A program made the position numbers and the translations under genes. Below, in pieces: positions 32,001 through 40,564 of a DNA stretch of 55,980 nt. The DNA is from a virus. The notes beneath the pieces were generated by a model. The model did not search any database and was not told the origin of the DNA. It saw only the letters and a program-made list of their open reading frames with translations. Numbering within the stretch: position 1 is the first letter of the stretch; each line of letters begins with the position of its first letter. The stretch covers positions 1 through 55,980 of the IMG/VR virus record IMGVR_UViG_3300030107_005819. The stretch is one strand, 5' to 3'.

Positions 32001-32421
32001 ATATGTTGTTCAAGCCCATTTGGTTCTGGGCAAGCAAGATAAGGTGGTTCCTTTTCTTTAAGATATTGGTCACTTTCTGCTTAGAAGCGCTTTCATCTTC
32101 AATACTTAGAGAAATATCACGATCCACCTTCTTTTTTTCATTTTTTGCTCTCTCGTATTCTTCTCTCCACTCTTCAAGGGAAGGCAAGAAATAAGCCTCG
32201 ACCCCAAAGATGGGCTTAAAATTATCCCCATTCGCCTTAAGTCTCTTAGCGTGTAGAACCTGATAAGGAAGACCGTTCATGTGCCCGTGGTCGGTTAGCG
32301 CCAAAGCATCGGAACCGTTGTGAAGGGCGAAGTCAATATGGTCTTGAGGATAACCAAGACCGTCGTTCAGGCTCAAGCCACTGTGGGCGTGTAACCCAAC
32401 AAAGGGTATTTTTTTAGACAA
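29014..32421 (-). CDS. dnaE: DNA polymerase III alpha subunit (family C replicase)
   Basis: This 1135-residue protein has an N-terminal PHP domain (HAHSGLSLNDG), a palm with GPGRGSAAGSLVAY and PDIDYDV, and KFDILGL with the third catalytic aspartate. The C-terminal OB-type segment is present. No clamp-binding or exonuclease partner is encoded nearby. The start is TTG 32421 behind GGAG, and it has its own promoter. T4-like phages usually encode a family B polymerase, so this is a different replisome. Confidence 0.95.
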   Translation of the reverse strand: MSKKIPFVGLHAHSGLSLNDGLGYPQDHIDFALHNGSDALALTDHGHMNGLPYQVLHAKRLKANGDNFKPIFGVEAYFLPSLEEWREEYERAKNEKKKVDRDISLSIEDESASKQKVTNILKKRNHLILLAQNQMGLNNIFKLVSESYKDGNFYRYPRMDYNLLSQYSDGVVAASACLGGVYAGNYWDNKEEGDEAVLEAMRDTTRRMKQIFGDRWFGELQWNNIPAQHELNKYIVKVCREFDVDLISTADSHYPNPDAWKDRELYKRIGWLGKGGLPSYMDPELPGGVEEIGYELYPKNGEQMWESYQKYSELLDTNYDDSLVRDSIERTHHIAHDLIEDFLPDNEVRLPKFVVPAGKTDIQALTEDCLAGLAERGLDEKEEYVERLKEELTTIKDRGFAKYFLTMKAIADKATSVQLTGPGRGSAAGSLVAYVLNITQIDPIKYGLLFSRFLRRDAVDYPDIDYDVSNPMDLKEILIEEWGDSTVVPISNYNTLQLRSLIKDVSKFYDIPFSEVNLVTGRMMQEATPIAKKVHGIKAGVYVPNFEEVMEYSDSLKKFLDKYPYVKTHIVALLGQVRSVSRHAGGVVIGENLDQWMPLVNSGGVRQTPWSEGQNVRHLEPLGFIKFDILGLASLRMIEDAVRHILRRHHGVENPTFDQVKDYYDEHLHPDKINLNDQDVYKNIFHEGKWAGVFQFTEKGAQDFCKRAQPRSIIDISAITSIYRPGPLSAKVDQNYVEAKKRPSDVEYLHDMVRDVTKETYGFLIFQEQIALLAHQLGDDISLDEGNTLRKLLTKKGTGDHEKKKLKIYNKFVKGCVSKGLSQGDAEGLWQTFEYFSGYGFNKSHAVSYSILSYQCAYLLNYYPSEWMAAFLDKEPEKRKEKAINIAKSFGFNLEKLNVNTSGRVWEISEDGKTLIQPLTSIKGLGETAIEQILTHRPFETIDDLLFREGIIHSKLNKKALDVMCRAGALDTIRDDRFSGMKHMWAAAIADRPKNPKKLAANIESYRDEKDFSVDEKIIYLSELTGIFPMDLVLKGAVRRKLEENYIPAISDYDPDLQVVWFIPREIIKRKTKNGKTYWILNVVDSNNITTSIKCWGVRDDDKVYINRPYMAKLSYDEQWGFSTRSIRHNLRLLG

Positions 32422-32449
32422 TATGTTTCTCCAATTATTTTACAGTCTT

Positions 32450-32478
32450 AGACTAACATAGTATTAATAGAATGTCAA
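32450..32478 (-). promoter_or_regulatory. Sigma-70 promoter for dnaE
   Basis: TTGACA (32473-32478), 17-base spacer, extended -10 TAGTCT (32450-32455), 29 bases before the TTG start. Confidence 0.7.
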
Positions 32479-32518
32479 GTATTTTCTTCAAACTATTTTC
32501 AATGAAGCTTCTAAGCTG

Positions 32519-33781
32519 TTATGCCGGATCTAAATATATAAAATATTCCGTGCCATTAATCCAGACCGAAATTCGATGGGACATGTTAGGGACGCTCATA
32601 GAGGAGGCTTCTGGGCCACCTTCCAAAAACAGTTCCACTGTTGCTCCATTCGAAGAAAGTCCAGTTGAGTCTTTGCTGCCGATATAAATCTGATTGGATG
32701 TAACGGCAGAAGGGGAGGTTCCGTTTTTAATAGTTAAGACTCCGACAGCATTGCTATTAATGGTCGTTGTTCCAATGCCCACGTTACCGTTCTGGTCGAT
32801 TGCCATTCTGGTAGTGGTGTTAGTTTTAAATGTCAGATTGTCGGTAGTATAATCGTTAAAAACGATCCATTTTCTCGTGCCGTTCTCGTACAACTCAAGA
32901 CCGGGATGGCTGTCGGTGTCTCCGTCGATTTTGATCCTCGGGTCATCTCCAACAACTTTAAGATTGCCGTCGACATGTAGCGACTCGTCTGGAGTGCCCA
33001 CGCCGTTGATACCCAACCTATTAGTACTAGCATCAAACTTCAAGCCCGGATTTCCTTCACCAGAGCCGTTACCTTTGACAACAAAGTCGATATTGTTGCT
33101 TCCATCGTTAAGCGTAATTTCGTGAGGAGCAGAGCCTTTTTCCTCCACGGTAATCATTGCTTTACCACCCGCCTTGAGGATTATTTTATCATCAGCAAAA
33201 TTGATGAGTGTGTTGCCATCTCCATTGTGATAGATGTATTGATCTACTCCAATGTCGCCTGCTACATCAAGTGTGTAGTCGGGAGCATCCGTTCCGATGC
33301 CGACCTTGCCGTCCGAAGTAATTCTCATTCTCTCTATGCTGGTCGTATCATCGTCTTGATCGTCAGGGGCTGTTCCGAAAACTAAATAACCTCCCTTGTC
33401 CGTTGTCGAATGGTGCTCGGAGGCATATCCGGCCACGTATACTGATGCTTCAGTTGTTCGGCTGGGTCTATTCCCATCTGCTGAATCGAACCCGATCCCT
33501 CCCAGAATATTGTCTGGATATACGGCACCATCGTAACGGATAATCATAATTCCCTCGTCTCCGTCTGCTCCTTCATGCTGAATCTCTATATTGTGATTGG
33601 GCGTTGTGAAACAACCCAGACCAACTCTGTCATTAGCGGCATCAACATAGAACGCATAAGGTCTGTTATCGGATTCAATTCTGAAGTCTACGTCCTCACT
33701 CTCTTCGTTAAAAGTTGCCGATCCTGACACGGCCAGGGAGCCTGATATCTGTGCTCCGTCTCCATATTTTGATCCTGCCAT
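32519..33781 (-). CDS. Tail fibre-like or other virion protein
   Basis: This 420-residue protein is rich in Gly, Asp and Ser. It has VGIGTDAPDYTLDVAGD and similar GIGT or GING repeats (LGINGVGTPDESLHVDG) typical of phage fibre-like beta-structured proteins. No peptidase chaperone domain is seen. It is isolated from the tail module, between dnaE and a nucleotidyltransferase-like gene. The start overlaps the upstream stop as TAATG. Confidence 0.7.
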   Translation of the reverse strand: MAGSKYGDGAQISGSLAVSGSATFNEESEDVDFRIESDNRPYAFYVDAANDRVGLGCFTTPNHNIEIQHEGADGDEGIMIIRYDGAVYPDNILGGIGFDSADGNRPSRTTEASVYVAGYASEHHSTTDKGGYLVFGTAPDDQDDDTTSIERMRITSDGKVGIGTDAPDYTLDVAGDIGVDQYIYHNGDGNTLINFADDKIILKAGGKAMITVEEKGSAPHEITLNDGSNNIDFVVKGNGSGEGNPGLKFDASTNRLGINGVGTPDESLHVDGNLKVVGDDPRIKIDGDTDSHPGLELYENGTRKWIVFNDYTTDNLTFKTNTTTRMAIDQNGNVGIGTTTINSNAVGVLTIKNGTSPSAVTSNQIYIGSKDSTGLSSNGATVELFLEGGPEASSMSVPNMSHRISVWINGTEYFIYLDPA

Positions 33782-34626
33782 TAGTTTTCCTCCGTTGCCA
33801 TTTTATTCAATTCCTTTCTCTTTAAAATAAAAGAGGAAATAGGGGAAAGACTTTTGGCGTCCGTCGATCCAATATAATTAGAGTAATCTTCCCAATTGTC
33901 AATGGAATGATACCAGGGACAAAGTATTTTTTGATAGTGATCTAGGTTTAAAAAACAAAATAGCTCGTTTAATTTTATTTTTTGGACCCCCTTTCCAGTA
34001 ATTTTATATTTTTCTTTAAAAGTGTCACGGAGCATGAAGAAGTCTTCGGCATCAAAAGTGAAACCCATGAAGTGTCCATGAGTAATGTTCTCTCCTCCAA
34101 ACGATAAGAATACCTTATCATCACTAGAGATTGTTCTTCGATGTTCTCTAAGGATATCAGGAGGATACACTCCCCACGGAAAAGATACATAATACTTATC
34201 GGGGACAACCCAGCGGCTAACTTTCTTACTCACAAAATAAGCTGAATTAGCTCCGTGAAGAACACTCCAGGCAATCGAATCTCTTTTGAAGCGGTCTTTG
34301 GGGTGAATAGAAACATAAAATATGGGAATTTGTTTCTGAAACTCTTTTGGGTGTTTTTTATAGTCGCTGGTGGCAAAGACGGGATCTAAGATATAGTCCC
34401 CCACTCTGCTCTTAACGAGGGGTTGGGTGTCTTCGTTACAGATAACCCAGATGGTTTCACACCCGGCATAGGCACACTCTAAGATACTCCTCTCCACGGC
34501 CAAATAATCTTTTCCGATAGGCATAAGGCAGTCGTTCCACGGAAAACTAAAGTCCATTGGCTGACCGGCAATTGGAACTATCCCCGCCAAGTGAAAAGAG
34601 TTTTTATTATTCTCCCCCAGTTCCAT
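33781..34626 (-). CDS. Sugar-nucleotidyltransferase-like protein
   Basis: This 281-residue protein starts with LAGIVPIAGQPMDF, then PWNDCLMPIGKDYLAVERSI and AGCETIWVICNED. This is the order of a GT-A-type nucleotidyltransferase: a phosphate-binding loop near the start, then helix and strand. The classical GxGxR loop is not obvious. It sits between a Rossmann-like protein and a fibre-like protein, so a role in glycosylation or surface structure is a guess. Confidence 0.55.
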   Translation of the reverse strand: MELGENNKNSFHLAGIVPIAGQPMDFSFPWNDCLMPIGKDYLAVERSILECAYAGCETIWVICNEDTQPLVKSRVGDYILDPVFATSDYKKHPKEFQKQIPIFYVSIHPKDRFKRDSIAWSVLHGANSAYFVSKKVSRWVVPDKYYVSFPWGVYPPDILREHRRTISSDDKVFLSFGGENITHGHFMGFTFDAEDFFMLRDTFKEKYKITGKGVQKIKLNELFCFLNLDHYQKILCPWYHSIDNWEDYSNYIGSTDAKSLSPISSFILKRKELNKMATEEN

Positions 34627-35491
34627 TAATCATCTTATAAAGTTTATATTGATAGGACTCTTTGTCCAGCTTGCTATTCATAATAACTCCCAATGCATCA
34701 GTGTTATAAAATTCCACTCCATCCACGGGCGGGTATAGGTGCATATCTCTTCTCCACATCTTTCGATAGGCAGATTCTAGTTTAATAGGTCCATAGCGGT
34801 GCTCTCCGGGGTTCGAGGGATCTTCTCCGTTTTTTGGCCCTTTAATCCCCTCTTTCTTCATCATTTCTTGTATTTTAAACTTGGCCATAGTATCTGAAAA
34901 ATCAAAAGACATCATCTGAGATAACGTAAGATAAGAAATGGCAGCCAGTGAGTTTGGCCTGCTGGTGGCTGAAAATTCCACAAAGTGAATTTCATTTATA
35001 AACTTGTCGGTTCCCTTGATGTAAGATACCGAGTGTGGGCCACACGATCTCACACGAAACCAGTCTATAACTTGAAATTCATCAAGGCGTTGAATAGGCG
35101 CCGGGAGTCCCTGGACATCTTCATCCTCGAAAATAATCAATTTATCATAAGTAAAGGTTACAAGGCCCGCCTTATATGTTACCACTTTAATTTCTTTGTT
35201 GGTGGTGTCTACACGAAGACTCAATGTATATTCATTGCTCGTGATAAGGCCCGCTCCCTGCAGAGCGAATATTATTTTCGTCCATACCTCCTGTTGAGTT
35301 TTAGTAAAATCAAAGAGGTCCTCTAGTTTTTTAGTATATTTTAATTTATAGCGAGAATCAAATGTCTCGAACACTTCCGGCTTTCGGGTTTTCTTAAAAA
35401 TCAGTGGAGTAGAGTTGAAGAAGGAATACATTACAGCGGGGAGTCCCGAGCCAATCACTATCTCTTTATAGTGTGTGACCTTCTTACTCAT
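34607..35491 (-). CDS. Rossmann-like protein, unknown function
   Basis: I start this at ATG 35491 (MSKKVTHYKE). The next segment, IVIGSGLPAVMYSFF, carries a GxGxxA-type nucleotide-binding loop followed by a helix. The rest (294 residues total) has no recognised domain. The gene overlaps its downstream neighbour by 20 bases. Dinucleotide binding is inference. Confidence 0.55.
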   Translation of the reverse strand: MSKKVTHYKEIVIGSGLPAVMYSFFNSTPLIFKKTRKPEVFETFDSRYKLKYTKKLEDLFDFTKTQQEVWTKIIFALQGAGLITSNEYTLSLRVDTTNKEIKVVTYKAGLVTFTYDKLIIFEDEDVQGLPAPIQRLDEFQVIDWFRVRSCGPHSVSYIKGTDKFINEIHFVEFSATSRPNSLAAISYLTLSQMMSFDFSDTMAKFKIQEMMKKEGIKGPKNGEDPSNPGEHRYGPIKLESAYRKMWRRDMHLYPPVDGVEFYNTDALGVIMNSKLDKESYQYKLYKMINGTGGE

Positions 35492-36008
35492 AGCATCCCG
35501 GAACATATTCTTGGTTCCGGGCCTCTTCTTCGACCTTTCTAAGTTCTCGTTTTAAGCGGCGACTTAATTTTAAAACCTTAGTGGCATAGCGGTGACCTTT
35601 GTGGCGAGGCTTTACACGGCGGCAACGGCCAGGTCCAGCGTTATAAGAGCAAAGGCTTCGCTTATAGCTCCTCCGATATTTTTGTAAATAATATCCCATT
35701 ATGGCGGTCCCTCTTCGAATACTGGTCTCTGGATCAAACAATTGTTTACACGTTAGTTTTTTTCCAAATCTTCCTCTCCAGCCTCCCGAATACTTAGGGA
35801 GAACTTGGGTTAAGCCACAGGCATTAGACCGACTTTTAGCTGTGGGGGTCCACCTGCTTTCAACGTGGATGAGGGCGGTTAATACGAGGGGATCTACGTT
35901 TTCCTGTTCGGCAACATCCACTAAAAGCTCCATGTGTTCACAAGCAATGTCGGCGTTCGGCATCGTAAGCGACACGACGGCGGCACATATAAGTTCAGGG
36001 AAAGTCAT
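35484..36008 (-). CDS. Lytic transglycosylase (SLT family), probable endolysin
   Basis: This 174-residue protein has the SLT catalytic Glu at position 50 (ALIHVESRW), then NACGLTQVLP and a YNAGPGRC segment, the full goose-type SLT arrangement. It would cleave the glycan strand of peptidoglycan. The N-terminal 22 residues are hydrophobic and may act as a signal-anchor. The C-terminal part is Arg-rich. No holin is seen next to it. Confidence 0.85.
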   Translation of the reverse strand: MTFPELICAAVVSLTMPNADIACEHMELLVDVAEQENVDPLVLTALIHVESRWTPTAKSRSNACGLTQVLPKYSGGWRGRFGKKLTCKQLFDPETSIRRGTAIMGYYLQKYRRSYKRSLCSYNAGPGRCRRVKPRHKGHRYATKVLKLSRRLKRELRKVEEEARNQEYVPGCYE

Positions 36009-36009
36009 C

Positions 36010-36291
36010 TTAGCGCCTCGTTAGAATCCCCAACACATAATTTTCTAAAATCAAAAAGCTCGTCTCTTCTTGAAGTTCAACTTTATTAAGCATGTGTGTT
36101 TCCACCAAGGCCATGTCTCCTCGTGAAATATTGACCGTGCAGTCAGGAGAAATATCTTTGATTCTCACATAAGAGTGTTCTTCCACGGCTGGCTTATAGT
36201 CATCTGGCAGTAAAATTGAAGGCTTGTTTTCCTCTTGTGGTTTGTCTATTTTTTCAACCAACAAGTGTCGGTTTCTTGGACTAAATTTCAT
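36010..36291 (-). CDS. groES: Phage GroES-like co-chaperonin (gp31-type)
   Basis: I start at the second ATG (36291) by ribosome-binding-site spacing, giving 93 residues: KFSPRNRHLLVEKID, ILLPDDYKP and FLILENYVLG. The PRNRHLLVEK start and LPDDYKP loop match GroES-type co-chaperonins of phages such as T4 gp31 (comparison from memory). It would cap GroEL during folding. A strong promoter lies directly upstream. Confidence 0.8.
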   Translation of the reverse strand: MKFSPRNRHLLVEKIDKPQEENKPSILLPDDYKPAVEEHSYVRIKDISPDCTVNISRGDMALVETHMLNKVELQEETSFLILENYVLGILTRR

Positions 36292-36316
36292 CATAACTCC
36301 TTTGTTTTGTTTAGTT

Positions 36317-36345
36317 ATATTAGTTCTTTTTTCTTCTTCTGTCAA
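36317..36345 (-). promoter_or_regulatory. Sigma-70 promoter for groES
   Basis: TTGACA (36340-36345), 17-base spacer, TAATAT (36317-36322). The spacer is purine-rich. Confidence 0.7.
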
Positions 36346-36350
36346 GCTTT

Positions 36351-38783
36351 TTATCCACACTTCGAATAACCACACTTAGTACAGGTCACACAACCGTCTT
36401 GATAAATGAGGCCATGGTCGGCGCCACAACTTGGACAAGCCTTGTCGGAGTGGGCTCGTTCTCCGTTCTTGATATAGTTCTTAAGGATCCTGCCGACACA
36501 ACGAGCAAAGCTAAACATATCACTATCTTTGTCTTTTTGAAGTTGCTCCACCAAAAAGGATGGCTTCGCTCCGTGACGGAGACCGAGCGATATCATTCGA
36601 GTAAACGCGGAGTTGTTGGGGTTGTCGAAAACTTTAACGACATCTTTCACCACAACCTCGTCGCCGTTCTCTCCGAACGTGAGGTCGTAACGATTCTCTT
36701 TTGTCTTATAAGATTGCTTGGCGAGCTTCCCACCCGTATATCTCTTGGGGATTTCAATCAAATTGGAGAGTCCCCCCATAACCTCATATGGCTTATCTTG
36801 GAAAAGTCCCACGAGAATAGTCCACCTTTCCCCTTTAATGGTTGTGTGGTGGATGTCACAATCTAAATCGTCAGGACGTCGTGGGGCAATGTTTTGAGGA
36901 AATTTTTCGGTCGGGGCTTTAGTGTCATTAGACACCAATACTCCGGAGCGAGACCCGTCCACATAAACGGTAATCCCTTTAAGGCCCTTCTTCCACCCCA
37001 AGCGGTAAAGATCTGAAACCACCGATGACGGAGTTCCTTTAGGCAAATTAATCGTCGAACTAATGGAGTGGTCAATGTTCTGTTGGATCGCCGCTTGAAT
37101 AGCAACCCTTCGAGTCCAGTCAATTTGATCGCTGGTCACAAAAAAATCTGGAACAGTGGCTGCTCCCAAGTGGGTGTTTTTCCATTCCTGGACGTTATGG
37201 TGGAAAACATCGTACTCCAACCATTTGTCACCCATATCATCAACGAAATCTGGCTCAACACCTGTCTCGTTGTGAGAAAGCTTTCTTCTTCTCTTATAAC
37301 TGTTCCTGAACACCGGCTCCAGTCCCGAACTGGTCTGAGATAAAATAGAGACACTTCCGGTGGGAGCGTTTGTAAGAATGGAAATATTTCTCCTTCCGTG
37401 GTGCTTGATTAGTTTTTTAATTGCTGTTGGCAATCTTTTAATAAAGGCGTTATCCTTTTCTTTCTCCCAGTCAAAGGCCAAGAAAGCTCCCCGCTCTTTG
37501 GCCAAGTTAACACTTTCTGTATATGCTGAGTTTCTGAGAGTGGAATAAACTTTATCGACAATCTGCTCGGCCTCTTCGCTGTCGTACTTTACCCCGAGGC
37601 AAGCGAGGGCATCGGCTAGTCCATGGGTCCCAAGGCCAGTTCGCCGGCCATTACGACACGCGTTTAAAAGATTTGTCCACATTTCTTTCTCGTCTGGTGT
37701 GTCACAAATGCTTATAATGTTTTCTAACTTTTCGACCTCAAGCTCAACGAGATCGTCCGAAAGCCTCATCGCCACACTGGCAATGTTAGTGAAGTGTTCA
37801 AAGTCAAACTCGGCATTTTGAGTAAACTTATTCTTCACGAAGTTCTTTAAATTAATAGAAATAAGGCGGCAACTATCATAAGCTGATAAGGGAATTTCCC
37901 CACACGGATTGGTTGTAATTGTTTTAAATCCCACGTCGGAATAACTGTGGGCTGGGAGATTGTTAATGATGTTATCCCACATCATCAGACCCGGTTCCGC
38001 TGTCTCTGTGGCAGACTCCACAATCTGATCCCACAGGGCCTCAGCATCGATTTCTTCGGTGTAAGTTGGGGAATCCGAGTCAACCGGAAATTGAAGGGTA
38101 AATTTCTCCTTCGCTTCAACAGCCTCCATAAAACTATCGCTGATTTTTACCGACACATTGGCTCCGGTCACCTTCGTCAGATCATGCTTCATTGTTACAA
38201 ACTTCTGAATATCTGGGTGTCGAACATCCATGGTGATCATAAGGGCTCCTCGGCGTCCGTTTTGCCCGATCATTCGGCACACATAAGAATAGAAATCAGC
38301 AAAGGACCAAGCGCCTGTTGTAGTTCCGGCGGAGTTATTAACATAAGTTCCCTCTGGTCGTAACTCCGAAATATCTAAGCCAACGCCACAGCGGCGCTTG
38401 AAGAGGTTAGCAAGCTCTTTCCCGCTGTCCACGATTGAAGAAATGTTATCACCGGGAGAGTCAACGACCACACAGTTAGATAAGGAAAGGTTCACCTCGT
38501 TATTGCCAATACCCATCATGGGGGAGCCCTGGGGGACAATATACTTAAACCCCTTTAGAACCTCGTAAATTGATTCTTCAGACAATGCTCGTGGTCCATC
38601 GAACTTTTGCTCTATTCGGGCAAATTCAGAGGCCAGTCGTCGATGCATGTCGTCTGGAGTTGTCTCCAGCAACTTTCCCTTCTTACTCTTAAGAGCGTAT
38701 TTTGTAATCCATACGTTGGCGGCAAGCTCATCTCCGCCAAAATAATCTAATGTTTTCTTCTCAACTTTTTTGCTGTCAACCAT
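36351..38783 (-). CDS. nrdJ: Class II (B12-dependent) ribonucleotide reductase
   Basis: This 810-residue protein reduces ribonucleotides to deoxynucleotides with adenosylcobalamin. It has SLSNCVVVDSP, the active-site NPCGEIPLS segment, NRGRRGA-like QNGRRGALM and the C-terminal zinc ribbon CPSCG ... GCVTCTKCGYSKCG typical of B12-dependent enzymes. There is no NrdB partner, as expected. The host must supply cobalamin. The stop is just before the groES promoter. Confidence 0.92.
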   Translation of the reverse strand: MVDSKKVEKKTLDYFGGDELAANVWITKYALKSKKGKLLETTPDDMHRRLASEFARIEQKFDGPRALSEESIYEVLKGFKYIVPQGSPMMGIGNNEVNLSLSNCVVVDSPGDNISSIVDSGKELANLFKRRCGVGLDISELRPEGTYVNNSAGTTTGAWSFADFYSYVCRMIGQNGRRGALMITMDVRHPDIQKFVTMKHDLTKVTGANVSVKISDSFMEAVEAKEKFTLQFPVDSDSPTYTEEIDAEALWDQIVESATETAEPGLMMWDNIINNLPAHSYSDVGFKTITTNPCGEIPLSAYDSCRLISINLKNFVKNKFTQNAEFDFEHFTNIASVAMRLSDDLVELEVEKLENIISICDTPDEKEMWTNLLNACRNGRRTGLGTHGLADALACLGVKYDSEEAEQIVDKVYSTLRNSAYTESVNLAKERGAFLAFDWEKEKDNAFIKRLPTAIKKLIKHHGRRNISILTNAPTGSVSILSQTSSGLEPVFRNSYKRRRKLSHNETGVEPDFVDDMGDKWLEYDVFHHNVQEWKNTHLGAATVPDFFVTSDQIDWTRRVAIQAAIQQNIDHSISSTINLPKGTPSSVVSDLYRLGWKKGLKGITVYVDGSRSGVLVSNDTKAPTEKFPQNIAPRRPDDLDCDIHHTTIKGERWTILVGLFQDKPYEVMGGLSNLIEIPKRYTGGKLAKQSYKTKENRYDLTFGENGDEVVVKDVVKVFDNPNNSAFTRMISLGLRHGAKPSFLVEQLQKDKDSDMFSFARCVGRILKNYIKNGERAHSDKACPSCGADHGLIYQDGCVTCTKCGYSKCG

Positions 38784-40155
38784 TGCTTGCTCCTTTCTTT
38801 GTATATTTCTTGTATTTTTCAGCTAATTCTTGCTTATAGTCCTTTGCCGACATTGGAACGCCGGCCTCCGGCATCTCATCTAAATGACGATGAACATCAA
38901 TGTGAACATTGCTCGTCCTCATGGTCATCGGATAGACTATTCCATCCGGGCCATTTCGATTCTTGGCCACAAAAATTCTTCCCGAATCTGTTCGTTTGTC
39001 TTCGATGGTTCTGGAGATTGTGAAAATAAAATCTGCCACAAAACATTTATTAAATGCTTCGGAAATCGACTCCATTGTTACCACTTCAGCGTTCAATCCA
39101 GACCTATTAGTTTGTGATGCTGTCCACACCGGACACACATACTCCTGAGCGATTGCTCGGAGATCCTCATAAATAGTCTCTAGGTCATGTCGTTTCTCTT
39201 TGGTGGCAACAGAAGGTTTAAGTAAATCTCCGTAATCCACTATAATCATTGAGGGTTTTATGTTTCTTTGATATAATTTTTCTAAATGAGTCCGAATAGT
39301 ATTGGGGCTGGCTGATTTTGTGGGGTATTCTTTGATGATCAATTTTCCCTCAATGTCTCGGATGTTTTCATAGATATCCTCTTTAAACTTAGTAATCTCG
39401 GAAAGGGGGATCTTGGTGATACAACTGTCATAACGTGTGGCTATGGTTGTGCTCGCCAACTCCAAAGTATAGTGTACCACAGTACGACCTTCTAGTAAAG
39501 CCTGAACTCCCAAATGGACAAGTGCCATTGATTTCCCTGAGCCCGTGGGGGCGATAACAACACCCAACTCACTATTGCCCAGACCTCCCCGACAAATCTC
39601 ATCAATATATTCCCACCCAGTAGTGATTGGGTTTCTTGTTTTTAATTTAAATCTTTCCTCGAAGTCTTCGATGTAATCATAACCGAAGTTGTTGTCCGAC
39701 CCCAACTTCAAAGCATCGTTAACGATCTTCGAAATTTCATCAAAGGACGCGTTCTGGATCAGCTTGGCGCTCTTGATCATTGCTTCTTTAAGTTTTTGTT
39801 TTCGGCAGAAGTCCAGGGCGGTGTGCTTAATATAGTCTTCATCATCGGGATTCTCGTCGGAACTCATTACACGAACAAAGAAGTCTCTGGTCGTCTTCTG
39901 GGTTGCTCCGTCTTCGTCGTCGAGTTCGGCTCGGAGAATGGAGATCATGGCATCACTGGAGGGGTGAATTTTATATTGAGCCTTATATTCGAGAATCTTT
40001 TTAACAAACACTCTCAGGTGCCTGAGTTCGAGGAAATTAATATCCAGAACTTCCATAATCTGATCACAAAAGGCTCGATCCTTAAGAATCAACTCACATA
40101 ATTTTTCTTGGAAGTTCTTTCCAAACTTTGCAAAACTAGCGTTAGTCGGGTCCAT
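38776..40155 (-). CDS. Replicative DNA helicase, DnaB/gp41-like
   Basis: This 459-residue protein has Walker A APTGSGKS at residues 202-209 and Walker B MIIVDYGDLL, with an ASQTNRSG segment as in RecA-like hexameric helicases, preceded by a helical N-terminal domain. It would unwind the fork for the phage polymerases. The start is ATG 40155 with a weak ribosome-binding site; the stop overlaps nrdJ by 8 bases. Confidence 0.88.
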   Translation of the reverse strand: MDPTNASFAKFGKNFQEKLCELILKDRAFCDQIMEVLDINFLELRHLRVFVKKILEYKAQYKIHPSSDAMISILRAELDDEDGATQKTTRDFFVRVMSSDENPDDEDYIKHTALDFCRKQKLKEAMIKSAKLIQNASFDEISKIVNDALKLGSDNNFGYDYIEDFEERFKLKTRNPITTGWEYIDEICRGGLGNSELGVVIAPTGSGKSMALVHLGVQALLEGRTVVHYTLELASTTIATRYDSCITKIPLSEITKFKEDIYENIRDIEGKLIIKEYPTKSASPNTIRTHLEKLYQRNIKPSMIIVDYGDLLKPSVATKEKRHDLETIYEDLRAIAQEYVCPVWTASQTNRSGLNAEVVTMESISEAFNKCFVADFIFTISRTIEDKRTDSGRIFVAKNRNGPDGIVYPMTMRTSNVHIDVHRHLDEMPEAGVPMSAKDYKQELAEKYKKYTKKGASNG

Positions 40156-40158
40156 GAA

Positions 40159-40437
40159 TCACCAACACTGAATGTCGATGTTTTCCCACCAACAACCGTA
40201 AGGATCCTCATAACGACACCATGTTTCTTCACACAGCCAGCCGGAATAGTCCATATATTCCCACACACAACAGGTATCCGGGTAACAATAGGTTGGGTTT
40301 CCCTTTGCCCAATAAAGGTCTTCTTCGTATTCACAAAGGGGTTCTATTAAATAAGGTCCGGTGGGACCCGGAAGGCTTGTATCTATTAAACAACCCCCCA
40401 ATAAAAATACTGAAATTACCAGTAATGCTCGTCTCAT
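40159..40437 (-). CDS. Cys/Trp-rich lipoprotein
   Basis: This 92-residue protein has a signal peptide ending in LLGGC, a lipobox, so it should be acylated and anchored in the envelope. The mature part has eight more Cys and eight Trp (CYPDTCCVWEYMDYSGWLC), suggesting disulfides. It follows the tRNA gene by 16 bases in the same transcript. It could be an Rz1-like or superinfection-exclusion protein; there is no specific match. Confidence 0.7.
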   Translation of the reverse strand: MRRALLVISVFLLGGCLIDTSLPGPTGPYLIEPLCEYEEDLYWAKGNPTYCYPDTCCVWEYMDYSGWLCEETWCRYEDPYGCWWENIDIQCW

Positions 40438-40453
40438 TTATACTCCTTTAAAG

Positions 40454-40526
40454 TACGCCCTCTGGGAGTCGAACCCAGGTCTACTCGCTTATAAGACGAG
40501 CGCTCTTACCACTGAGCTAAAGGCGT
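40454..40526 (-). tRNA. tRNA-Ile with UAU anticodon
   Basis: This 73-base cloverleaf has a seven-pair acceptor stem (one G-T pair), D stem GCTC/GAGC, anticodon stem CTCGT/GCGAG with loop CTTATAA, variable loop TAGAC and T stem CTGGG/CCCAG. The anticodon UAU reads AUA (Ile). The 3' CCA is not encoded, so host CCA addition is needed. A promoter lies ten bases upstream. Confidence 0.9.
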
Positions 40527-40535
40527 ATTGTGTTT

Positions 40536-40564
40536 ATACTAACAAAAAAATTAAGATTTGTCAA
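40536..40564 (-). promoter_or_regulatory. Sigma-70 promoter for tRNA and lipoprotein
   Basis: TTGACA (40559-40564), 17-base spacer, extended -10 TAGTAT (40536-40541). The LDKS end of the upstream gene overlaps the -35. Confidence 0.8.
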
